From: Cocos nucifera | Taxonomy: Eukaryota > Streptophyta > Magnoliopsida > Arecales > Arecaceae | Reading direction: 5' to 3' | NCBI GenBank assembly: GCA_006176705.1 | Contig: QRFJ01000061.1 | Location: forward strand, 168,743-232,742 | Length of the DNA: 64,000 bases | Shown here: in pieces, positions 46,501 to 56,648 of the stretch | How the letters are laid out: each line of letters begins with the position of its first letter | Position numbering within the stretch: the first letter of the stretch is position 1 | Made by a program: the position numbers and the translations under genes | The notes under the pieces: model-generated | The model's database searches: none | Told to the model about the DNA's origin: nothing | What the model saw: the letters and a program-made list of their open reading frames with translations, nothing else

Positions 46501-47340
46501 CTCCTTTAAGACTTTCTCTATGTACATTTTTGTGAAAGTCCTAGCATCTTATTCGGTCTATCCCTATAGACCTTAATTCCTAGAATAAAGGATGCTTCAC
46601 CTAGGTCTTTTCATGGAGAATTCCTTAGACAACCACACCTTGACTGATGTCAACATGGGAATATCATTCCAATAAGGAGGATGTCATCCACGTACAATAC
46701 GAGGAAGACAACAGCGCTCCCACTGAATCCTTTTGAAAAACCATGGTTCCTCTTCATTTTTGATGAAACCAAACTTTTTGATCACATCATTGAAACGAGT
46801 GTTCCAGCTCGAGATGCTTGCTTAAGTCCATATATGGACCTTTGCAGCTTGCAAACCTTGTGATCAGTATCACTGGATGTGAAACCTAGCGGCTGTTCCA
46901 TATAGATATCTTCCTCAAGATATCCATTAGGAATGCCGTTTCACGTTCATTTGCCATATTTTCATAATCGAAATAGGCTGCAACAGCAAGCAATGTGCGA
47001 TGGATTTTAAGCATAGCTACCGGGAAAAGTATCCTGATAGTCAATGCCTTCACGTTGACTATAACCTTTTGCCACCAGTCTAGCCTTGAATGTCTCCACA
47101 TTCCCATTCTACCAATCTTTCTTCTAAGATCCATTTACACCCAATAGGTACTATACCTTCTGGTGGATCTACCAAGGTCCAGACTTGGTTTGAGTGCAAT
47201 GAGTCAATCTCTGACTTCATTGCCTCAAGCATTTCTCGGAGTCGATATCTGATATCGCCTCGTTGTAGGTTTTGGGATCATCTCCATGAGCACCATTACC
47301 TACGAGGAATATTTCCTCTACGTCCTCTGAAATAATACCT
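46501..47340 (-). pseudogene. Copia reverse transcriptase (partial, cut by gap)
   Basis: The minus strand carries the RT core. 47134-46886 reads RRKIGRMGMWRH, ALTIRILFPVAMLKIHRTLL and AAYFDYENMA with small frame changes from the usual copia pattern. The active site FLVLYVDDILLIG lies near 46700-46650 with YVDD intact. The end of RT, RNase H and the polypurine tract are missing, presumably in the gap. The frame is broken by indels. Confidence 0.85.
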
Positions 47341-47539
47341 AAGTATCTTTCAGGGGGACGGAAAACTCTTTCCGATCTACGAGGTGGAGGAGTAGTGTTC
47401 TTATTGGCTCAACCTAATTTGTTCCACTTGGTCCTTAGCTCGTTCGCTTGTGAGACTTTCTCATCAAGCTTAATCTGCTTTCCAATGCCACTATCTTGAA
47501 TAAACTATTTTTCAAGAAATATGGCATGTCGACTCACAA

Positions 47540-48320
47540 TCACATTGTGGGTCTTCTGGATTGTAAATAGTATCCTAATGACTCTTTAGGATATCCTATG
47601 AATCGAGCTCTAAAGGACCTAAATTCTAACTTGTCCACTTGTTGTCTTTTGACATAAGTCGGACATCCCCAAATTCTGAGATGACTCAAACTTGGTTTCT
47701 TACCGTGCCATATCTCATACGGTGTGGTAGGAACGGTTTTAGAGGGAACCCTATTCAGTAAATAGATTGAAGTTAATAATGAATGTCCCCAAAGAAAATC
47801 TGGGAGGTCTGTGAAGCTCATCATGGATCGAACCATATCCAATAGAGTCCGATTTCTCCATTCTGAAACCCCGTTGAGTTGAGGTGTTCCTGGTGGAGTC
47901 CATTGAGAGACTATGCCATTTTCCTTAAGATAGTCTAGGAATTCTCGGCTAAGTATTCACCTCCTCGATCTGATCGAAGAACCTTAATGGGTTTTCCAGT
48001 TTGTTTTTCTACTTCATGTCTGAATTCTTTGAACTTTTCAAAGGCTTCAGACTTATGTCTCATAAGATACACATACCCATACCTAGACAGATCATCGGTA
48101 AAGGTAATGAAGTAGACAAAATTGCCTCTAGCCGGCACATCGAATGGGCCGCACACATCAGTATGTACTAGGGCAAGGAGATCTGTGGCCCTCTCCCCAT
48201 GTCCAACAAAAGGAAGTTTAGTCATTTTGCCTGAAGACAAGATTCACAAGTTGATATGACTCAAAAGTCAATGGACTCAATAGCCCATTTTTCTCCAATT
48301 TGTTAATCCTATCTTCTGCT
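47540..48320 (-). pseudogene. Copia integrase (frameshifted)
   Basis: The N-terminal HLRLGHIAEDRINKL and CESCL-type zinc region lie near 48340-48240. The core follows: LVHTDVCGPF (first Asp), VLRSDRGGEY (second Asp), then PPGTPQLNGVSEWRNRTLLD with the Glu near 47870. The C-terminal part has WGHSLLTSIYLLNRVPSKTV and IWGCPTYVKRQQVDKL. All three acidic residues are present. A stop after YLAENS and small indels break it. Order on the minus strand is gag, protease, integrase, RT, as in Ty1/copia. Confidence 0.9.
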
Positions 48321-48683
48321 ATATGACCTAATCTCAGGTGCCATAGATATCTGTCGTTTGGACTATCCCTAGGTCGTTTGGCATTCACGTTTGCTCGAAT
48401 GTTAAAACAGGTACATCAATATGCAACTGATAAAGACCATTAACAAGGAAACCATTTGCAATTTATTTCTTTCATAAAGAATTACAATGTCCTTAAAGAA
48501 GTGATCACATAACCTTCTTGTGCTAAGCCATGAAACAGAAATCAAATTCCTGCTAGCTCAGGCACATAATAACAGTCTTTTAAAACTAAGTCTAAACCAG
48601 ATGGTAATCGCAGAGGGTATGTTCCATGGCTACTGCAGCAACTCTTGCTCCATTACCAACGCGTAGGATCATGTCTCCATCCC

Positions 48684-49633
48684 TCAGCTCCTGCTATCCT
48701 CAAGACCCTGCATAGAAGTGCACAGATGAGCACTAGAACCAGAGTCAAGCACCCAACTGGATGCAGAGAAAACCGTAAAGGTTAGACTCAATAACGAGCA
48801 TACCTCCAGAAGGACCTCCTTCTTGTTCTTTAGGGTGGCCAGGTAAGTAGGCAGTTCCGCTTCCAATGGCCGTTGCTGTTGCAATGGAAATACTTTCCTT
48901 TGCCATCGGCCTTTTTCTTCGGTTCTGCCTTCTTCTTCTTTGATCCTTCCACCTTTTGCTTTTTCACAGACTTCTTTTTTCTTTTCCATAAGACTTTCTT
49001 TTGGAAGAAGTCCATTCCATAGCAAGAACTGAGCCTTTAGAACCTTTCATAGAAAGCTAGCAGTTAACCAGCATATTCATCAACTCGCCAAGGAATTCTG
49101 AAGTTTATGCATGGTGATAATTCAGATGAATTGCCTATATGCATCAGATCAAGGATTGCAGAATAAATCATTCTGCAAGTCCAAGTCCAACTTCACACCG
49201 AGCTTCTCAGCTCTTCCATGCCTTGATCATTGTCAGACAGTGAATCTTGACTGACTGCCCATCACGCATCTTAGCCTTAAAAAGTCGTTTCATGACTTGA
49301 TATTTGGCTGCGCGACTCTGTTCACCAAACATCTCCTGCAGGTGAGCCAACATTTGTCGAGCAGTCTCGATATCTTCATGTTGCGCTGGAGCTCATCGAA
49401 TCGACCCAACATGTAGTATCTGGCCTTATTGTCTTCGTCAATCCATTTTTCCAGAGATGCTCTCTGTTCAGTGGATGACGAGCTGGTAAGGTGGGAGGGT
49501 CCTGGTCCAAAACATGTGTTAACTTCTCTAAACCCCAAAATAATTTGTAGTTCCTGAGCCAATCTTTATAATTGGGTCCAGTCAGTCTATGTGTGTCTAG
49601 GAATACGTTGCCAGTGGCGTTGGACGCAGACAT
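48684..49633 (-). pseudogene. Copia gag and protease (frameshifted)
   Basis: Start at 49633 (MSASNATGNVF), with LTGPNYKDWLRNYKLFWGLE, a usual copia gag opening. The frame shifts near 49560-49380. The zinc knuckle reads YFHCNSNGHWKRNC near 48900-48850, the first Cys being Tyr. Protease follows as WVLDSGSSAHLCTS near 48750 with the catalytic Asp present. The Lys-rich stretch before the knuckle is normal for Gag. Confidence 0.85.
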
Positions 49634-49639
49634 TTTCCT

Positions 49640-51202
49640 GTGAGAGTCAAAGATTCTATTTTAGATACTGTAATTTTGACTTGACCAATTTGATTTAGGG
49701 ATTTTATTTTTAAACAAATTAGCTCCCACTATTTTCTCGGATCCCTACACTCCCTCTGTAGAGATGCAAAAATCTCCGCGATTGATGATTTCTAGTGGTG
49801 GGTGCGGCCTCACAACTGACTCATCACCTCACCTAACGTTATTGTGATGGGTTAGCCAATGAGTGAACAACTCTTGATTCAATAATTCTCTAATCATGGT
49901 GCACCCAAACTTGGTCTCTAATTCATGAATCTCACCGTATCCGGAATTTGATCCACTCCTTAGTTCAAGTCAGACCCCACCATTTGCACAGACTGGGTTC
50001 CTAATTGGTCTCTCACCGTATCCGGAATATTAGCCCACTCATCTCCAGCCCATAGCATCCAATGCCTATAGAGACATGGTTGCGTCTTCCCGGTGCAACT
50101 GAGCCACTGTATCCAGCCGAGAACAATCAACCCCGGAAGGCCCGACGTCTACAATGGTGGAGACCTCGACTTAATCTTTTCTTAGGGGAGAATGATTCAG
50201 GGTCTCATTAAACTAGACTTGGCTTAGTCATTACAATCTGACTACCTAGTGGCATGTGGTCAGCTCGGAATATTGCCCACCTCAGATCAGACAGTGTGTC
50301 AAATAGATTATGGCCAGGTAAGATGAGACGGTGAAGGAAAATGCCGTAACTCGCACAAAGAACGCATTCAGTCGAGTAGCTTCCAATTAAAAACTAGTCG
50401 ATCGTCTGTGCAAACTTACCTTAGACACCAAATTGTTGGTCAGAACCAATTGGGTTTAGCCTATAATCTAGACTCTAACCTCTGAGCCTAATTAGGTCTT
50501 GCTGATCGTGACTCGATCTTGACCCAGACTTATCCTATTAGGCTGGTCAATTTAAGCATTGTTGATCCCATCTAACCAACTCTTTATTCCGTTTGATCAA
50601 CCGTTAGACCTAATTGAGCTATCCAAGTCTCGACCCAGTATTATGAATATGTCTTAGATCTGAAATTTCTCAATTTTAGACCTAATTAATATTCCTTAAA
50701 CTTAATTCTTAATTAAGTTGGGTTCATAAAAAAATATGCACAATAAATCCTAGGGTTTCAGGATCTAGGGTTTTGCAGAAAGTAAGTTTTGGGTTTCTGA
50801 TTAAGGACGAACACACAGCACCCCTACACGTCATAAGAACACCCCATCGAATGGGAAGAGAGGGCCTTTAAATCCTTCGTTCTTATGATCGGACGCCAAG
50901 AGGAACGCCTTAATCAGGAACATTCAATACTAACAAAATTAATATCAGAATCTATATCATATATCTCATATATAAAGTAGATCTAATCATGGCATATTTT
51001 TGCTACATCTCATGTATCAATTCATGCATGTTTTCAGATCTAAATTATCACATAATAATCTGAAAAATTAGATTTAAATTGATCTAATCAAAATAAATTT
51101 TAATCTAGAATAATTATGTAGAATTTCTACAATTAGTCTAGTCATGCCATCTATCATATTCATATGATATTTAAAATTAAATAATTTTTATGTTGCTGTT
51201 TA
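49640..51202 (-). other. Copia leader, inverted copy
   Basis: Reverse complement of the leader seen at about 42681-43894, plus the part beyond that up to gag. It is uninterrupted at the site where LTR 2 sits in the outer leader. At its right end it runs directly into LTR 3 without its own primer site or LTR. Confidence 0.85.
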
Positions 51203-53471
51203 TAGAAGCCAGAATTGGCTGACACTTGTAATACACTTCTAGGGGCAAAATTATAATTTTGACTATAATTAATGAAATGGGTTATTTTCTATCACACATG
51301 TGTATTTAGTGTCTGTGATACATCCTTTGAGTTAATGGTAATGATAATTCATATTTTCAAGAGTTGAAAATTTAAGACATGAATAATCATTATTAACTCA
51401 TAAACAGCTCCCGACCATAGGATCATCACGAGGATGGTGATTGATCCGGAAGGTTGGTGTACGATCGCTTCTCTTTAGTAGATGAGTCTTGAGTCTACGG
51501 TGTGGAGACACCGGAGCGAGAGTACAGGTACTCGTTAGAGAACGAGGGCACTGAGCGTGACCACCTCGAGTAGTCATTAGGAAGTCTACCTTCTCGTCAA
51601 TGACTGACTCGATGCTGCAGTAGTGTGTCTGGTTCTTTGACCTGAGATGCATCGGCAGTTCACCTTGAGGGTGTTATAGTTTGACTACACCATTACTCGG
51701 TCTCCTAGCCATATGGAACCCTGAGGTGTATGTTGGCTATAGACATGTTCATTGTAGGAACTGGATTGCATCAAGATGGGAATCTATCTACCTCGGTGGT
51801 AGAGGAGTAGCCCTATGATGATCATGAGAATCAAGTCCAGAAATGCCCATGGCCATGGCAGAGTGAAATAATAGAAAGAGTTTCTATTTAGATTTTCACA
51901 TTGGACTCGAATCGAATGATTACATCATATGACAGAGACTAGGGTTTGACGAGTTCACCTTAACCCTAATCTGATCGGGGCTCAAGATAGAAGAACTGAA
52001 TCACACAGGTAGCTGCACCAAGAGGTTCGCATTCAGCTCTGATGGGTTGCCACCATATACTGCTAGGTGTCACTGGTGGATTTTGGGAGCAATTAGAATG
52101 ATTTAGATGATCGATCATTCTAGCTGTTCGAATCAGAAGAGTTCTGATCCATCGAAAGGAGTTTCGATGATGTCTATGATAGAGATCATGACATATCCCA
52201 TTACCATACAGAACTGAACCTAACTGGGTCACACAAACAAGGGTTTGAATCTGGTGATCATCAATTGAACTGATCTAGTTCAATTGATCTGAATGAGATT
52301 CAATTAGGTTCAAGGAAATCGTGCTAGCACTCGATTGAACCTAACGTTCTTCTTTTACTATCATAAATAAGTTGTCCTGACTGAGCCAAAGGAGTTTGTG
52401 CTCAATCAGAGGCCTTCATAATGGTCTGACTGGAGGTTGTCCAAGTCAGAATAGGTTGTCTTATTTGTAAGACATTACCTGCCATTTTTGGTCACCTGCC
52501 ATTTCTTGTTCTTTGACTTTGGTCAAAAGTCTACCTTTGACTGGTCAAACGTTGACCATTGACCCTTTGACTTTTGACCACATGTCATGCACCTATTGGA
52601 GAGCTGGTGGGGGCCTGTCCCCCTGCCAGAACCTGGCAAGGAGAAGGGCGCACGCCAAGGGTGGCGTGAGCCCAAGTAGGAGGCGCCTAGGAGTCCTTGT
52701 TGGACAAGGACTCCACCTCCCTTTTGGATTCCAATCAGAGTTCTACTAAGAATCCAGTTTGACTGGTCTTAGGCGCCCTCTAAGGAGGAATCCAGGGGTC
52801 TCTATTCCAACCAATCAGATTTAGATCTGATTTCACAAAGGGTTGTGATTGGTTGAGAGGAAGAGGAGTTGGATCACAAGAGGTCTATAAATAAGACCCT
52901 GCGCCCAACCCTAATCCTAATGAAATTCAATTGAGAATTTCCCACGCCCCAAGGCTGCCTCTCCCCTCCTTCTCCATGCCATAGTCTCTTCTCCCCTTGC
53001 TCTCCACGTCCAAAAGTGTTTTGGACTTTAGGTTTGGTGCGATTCAGATCAAGGAAAGGCGATCAAAAGCAAGAAGGCTGCGCTGCTGCAAAAGGACGAC
53101 TGCAGATCTTCAAAAGAGTTTTGAAGATCCTCCAGATCAGATCCAGATCTGATTTTTGGAGGTATGATAGAGAAGAAGACGTTCTCCAGATCCAACCCGA
53201 GTGGATACTGGTAGAGGCCAGGCGCTTGCGTGGCTAAGATCCAGAACCTTCCACTGCAATCAGGATCATCTACAGGGTGATAGGATTACCCAAATCAGGT
53301 AAATTGAATTTGATTTAATTTATCTTCTTTTATTTTATTTATTAAAATAATAAGAATCAGATCTGAAACATATCAAGATCTGATTGAGATCAAGAGAAAA
53401 TTTTTGAAATATATCTCTTGATCTAATCAGATCTGGACGAACCTGGACCGAAAAATCAGGATTTTCCTTCA
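51203..53471 (+). repeat. Copia LTR 3 (outer 3' LTR, first ~18 bases missing)
   Basis: Begins at AGAAGCCAGAATTGG instead of TGTTAGATATATGTGCCCT; ends CCTTCA before GTTGT. W-box cluster 52512-52580, TATA box 52885-52893. Nearly identical to LTR 1. Confidence 0.95.
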
Positions 53472-53620
53472 GTTGTTCCAGCCATTCAAATTTTTTATTT
53501 GCTTTTATCTATTCATGTAATGGTTTTGTGACCATCAAGAAGCGTCTGATAAATTTTCTGACATGATGGAATGCACCAATTTATCATTGGACCTCAATCA
53601 CCATCTTAGATCTAGGCCAA
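53472..53620 (-). pseudogene. Chromovirus-like RT end fragment
   Basis: The minus strand reads HHVRKFIRRFLMVTKPLHE, a stop, then NKKFEWLEQ, the end of gypsy RT. It joins in frame to LEDIF at 40108 when the copia insertion and one GTTGT copy are removed. Confidence 0.8.
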
Positions 53621-53642
53621 TTTTATATATATATATATATAT
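53621..53642. repeat. (AT)n microsatellite
   Basis: A run of TATATA dinucleotides of about 22 bases at the edge of the chromovirus remnant. Confidence 0.9.
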
Positions 53643-55117
53643 CATTATGCTAACATTTGTTTTCACCAGAAAGAAATATGCCTGCATATGTTACCTGTGT
53701 TCAAGCACGAGTGGTCAACAACTACATATTCACTATAACTATTGTTAAAGATATCCAAGGGCCAAAAAGAAATTGTACTTGTGTCTTCTTTGACCAAGCA
53801 CATGATTGATTGGTAAAAATTAATGCGGTCGTTATTATATACCTAATTTCTATTCTTTACATCTTAATTGTAAATCATATAATACATATTGGCAAGTCAC
53901 CTCTGGAAATAAAATTCAAGTTTGAAGCACGATTGATGAAAAAATTTAATAATAATAATAATTAATTAAGACCTGTTTGGATGATTTGATTGAAAATTTT
54001 ATAAAATTTATAGATTGAATTAGTACAATCAATAAAATTATATAATTACAAGTGGAGTTGAATTTATATTCATAAATATCTAGAAGTAGCTTTTAAAGTG
54101 GATCAGCCTAAATCCTATAAGAGCAAAAAAAAAATACCGCAATAGATCTTTTTCTTCCGATGAAATTCGGACTGGCCCATTCTAAAGCTTTTTTTTTAGG
54201 TATTTATGAATACAAACATAGTCCAACCTATTATTTCACAATCTCGCTGGTTGCATGAGTCTAATCTACGAGTTCTCTAGAATTTTTAACTTAATCATCC
54301 AAATAAGTCCTCACTGTAACAAGCATGCTAAAAAATATCAAGAGAGCAAATGCTACGAAAACGCGAAAATGTCACCAGGGGCCTTGCGCCAATCAATTGT
54401 CTTCATTTAGTGGCACGCTCTACGGTGCCAATTCAAAGGGAGCTACGATACTCTAAAGTAATTAGAAAAATTTTTGTCATTCCAAGAGTTGCCCCAAAAC
54501 TGGGCTCAGCCATCTGATTTTTGCAGGCACAGATTAAGACCTTCGACCAAACAGGCTGAGATGGCTAAGAAACTTAAGCTTCATTAATAATTTGATTAAT
54601 TGGAGTTGGGCTCATCAAATTTAGCATGGCCCTGCTCAATAAAATTTTATGTGATACATACAAAATATACAAAATTATTTTGCTATACTATATATTATTA
54701 TATTATATTATATACAGTGTTATGCTATGCTCTTTCTCATATAATATGATAATGATCTAAAAAGATTATCTGACTTGTTGTAAATTACTTTGGCCACTAT
54801 ATGTTTGGTTGGACAGAGCGTAGGAGTGAGATCCGCCACATTGAAAAGTTGAATAATATACTAAACTTTCGAATGCAAAAAGCTATTGATTACTTAAATT
54901 GAATATCCACCATGGAGGCTTACTCTATCAACTATTGTACCCAAGAATAAACCCTAGCTAGCAAGGCTCAATGTGAACACAAATATGACAATATCAAGTT
55001 TGGGTCATAGTTGACTTGTTTAATTGGATTTGCATGGTTTTAATTAACTTGAAATTAACAAGGATCAATATAAGTTAAACTTTAGCTAATTGAAATGCAT
55101 CATACTATTTTATAAGA
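53643..55117. other. Intergenic region with possible MITE
   Basis: No gene is supported. At 53970-54309 the ends GACCTGTTTGGATGATT and AATCATCCAAATAAGTC form a terminal inverted repeat around about 340 bases, like PIF/Harbinger- or hAT-type MITEs, but no clear target duplication is seen. From about 54780 the sequence matches the intron regions downstream (58735-58945 and 62315-62400), so it is what remains of a lectin-kinase intron. Confidence 0.5.
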
Positions 55118-55582
55118 AAAGTTAGCAAAGAATCAAATGTATACAGCTTTGATGTAGTTGTATTGGAAATTACATATGGTAGAAAACTAATTAATATAAA
55201 AGAAAAGTGAGACAAAATGAACTTGGTAGAGTGAATTTGGATGTTTTATGGAAAACATATGTGTTTAATAGTAGTGGATAAAGGGATAAAGATGGATTTT
55301 GACAAGAAGCAAATGGAGTACTTCATGATTATAGGGTTGTGGTATGCCTATCGAGATTATGACTTAAGACCATCAATTAGATAAGCAATTAATGTTCTCA
55401 AATTTGATGCTCCACTGCTCAATTTGCCACCAAAGATGCCTTCAGAAATATATTTACCTTGACTAGATATCTCTAACTTAATCCTTGCATCATTATCATC
55501 AGGCAGATTTTTAGCTAACTCTTAAGTTCCAACTCAAACACATAAAGAAGTTATTTTTAGTAATAAATTAAACAAGTTTTAA
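55118..55582 (+). pseudogene. L-type lectin receptor kinase, C-terminal kinase exon (copy 1)
   Basis: The frame gives KVSKESNVYSFDVVVLEITY, GRKLINIKEK, a stop, DKMNLVE, then DFDKKQMEYFMIIGLWYAYR, DYDLRPSIR, a stop and AINVLKFDAPLLNLPPKMP. These are kinase subdomains IX-XI and the tail of L-type lectin receptor kinases. The usual SDVYSFG has Asn for Asp. At least four in-frame stops are present. No lectin domain or N-lobe lies upstream; the copia/chromovirus complex is 1.5 kb away and that part may have been lost. Confidence 0.85.
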
Positions 55583-55884
55583 AGATTAAGGTTTTTTTTT
55601 ATCTGAGGTTTGATATGTTATCGATTGGACTTGCAAATTAGTCTTATATGTTTACCATGTAAGATGGTGTGGAAATTGCTTCTCATGTAACTTTGAGTTT
55701 GAAAATTATTATTTTTCTTGTATGGTATCTGTACACTAATATAAATAACCTCTGAGATATATTGAATGAAGTTAAAATAAAGATAAATAATTTTTTTATT
55801 TTTCTCCTTTCATCTTTTTTCTCTTGTTCATCGCTCTTTCTGCAAATATTTTAACAATTGTCTTTCTACCACTCAAAAAAATCT

Positions 55885-55935
55885 AGCTTGGCATGCCTCC
55901 TAGCCTTCTCAATCAATGGCTCTTTGAACCCAAGC
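55885..55935 (+). repeat. Duplicate of lectin-kinase start region
   Basis: AATCTAGCTTGGCATGCCTCCTAG...CAATGGCTCTTTGA repeats the sequence just before and at the ATG of copy 2 (56605-56660). Here the ATG is followed by a stop after two codons. It may be the 5' remnant of another gene copy. Confidence 0.6.
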
Positions 55936-56157
55936 CAAGAAGAGAATGAAATCAAGTGCCATGCCTGATTTTAGAGGCTTGTTGTCAAACATGCTTTGTA
56001 TAACTTTTGAATGTGCATCAAGTTTAGCTATGACGCTAGAGATGTAATGTCACAAGATTGGGTGATCCTTCCAAGTTGCAAGATACAAACATGGCCAACC
56101 CAGATAATATACGAGTTAGACTAGTTGTGCAAAGAAAATAAAGCACACATGTTCTTT

Positions 56158-56373
56158 TCAAATGTGAATGAAATTTTTTATGGAGTGACTTTTACACCGG
56201 TTGCTAGGTCAAAAGCACTCCTATCCTCTTCAAGTGTGACTGGAATTTTTTACGGTGCAGCTTTCGCACTGGTTGCCAAGTCAAAAGCACACCTATCCTC
56301 TTCTAGTGTCAATAAAATTTTTTGTAGTACGACTTTTGCACAAATTGCTAGATCATTCATCTCGAAGATAGGT
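56158..56373 (+). repeat. 72-bp tandem repeat, three units, open frame
   Basis: Three units of 72 bases (56158, 56230, 56302) lie within an ORF of 95 codons (56125-56412). Each unit encodes a version of SSVTGIFYGAAFALVAKSKA, then HLSS. The period is 24 codons, so the frame is kept. I do not recognise the protein. It sits about 280 bases before the lectin-kinase start and could be promoter minisatellite DNA rather than a gene. Confidence 0.6.
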
Positions 56374-56648
56374 GGCTCTCCATCATGTGATGTGCTATAT
56401 ATTCTATGGTAAAATACCTAAACATATCCTTTATCGAGATAAATAAGAATTGCCTATCCTAAGATAGATGACGTGGTAGCTGTCCACGGTTGTATAGGAA
56501 TTTATGGTACAAACTAGCCATTATCCTCCTCAAATGACTAATTTCCAACCAATTTTTTGATGTTACAGATCCCTTGTTTTTCCCCCACTTAAAAAATCTA
56601 GCTTGGTTAAAAAATCTAGCTTGGCAAGCCTCCTACCTATCTCAAGCA

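Larger units (their letters stand above)
40115..53471 (+). mobile_element. Ty1/copia insertion with three LTRs and inverted gag-pol
   Basis: Outer LTRs (40115-42392 and about 51203-53471) point the same way and are flanked by GTTGT on both sides (40110-40114, 53472-53476). Joining the flanks restores the chromovirus frame, so this is one insertion event. A third LTR (43895-46187) is nested in the leader after CCAAT. Gag-pol (46501-49633) is on the opposite strand to the LTRs. LTR copies differ at about 1 base in the first 155, so the insertion is young. Lineage within copia is uncertain (Angela/Tork-like integrase). Confidence 0.9.
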
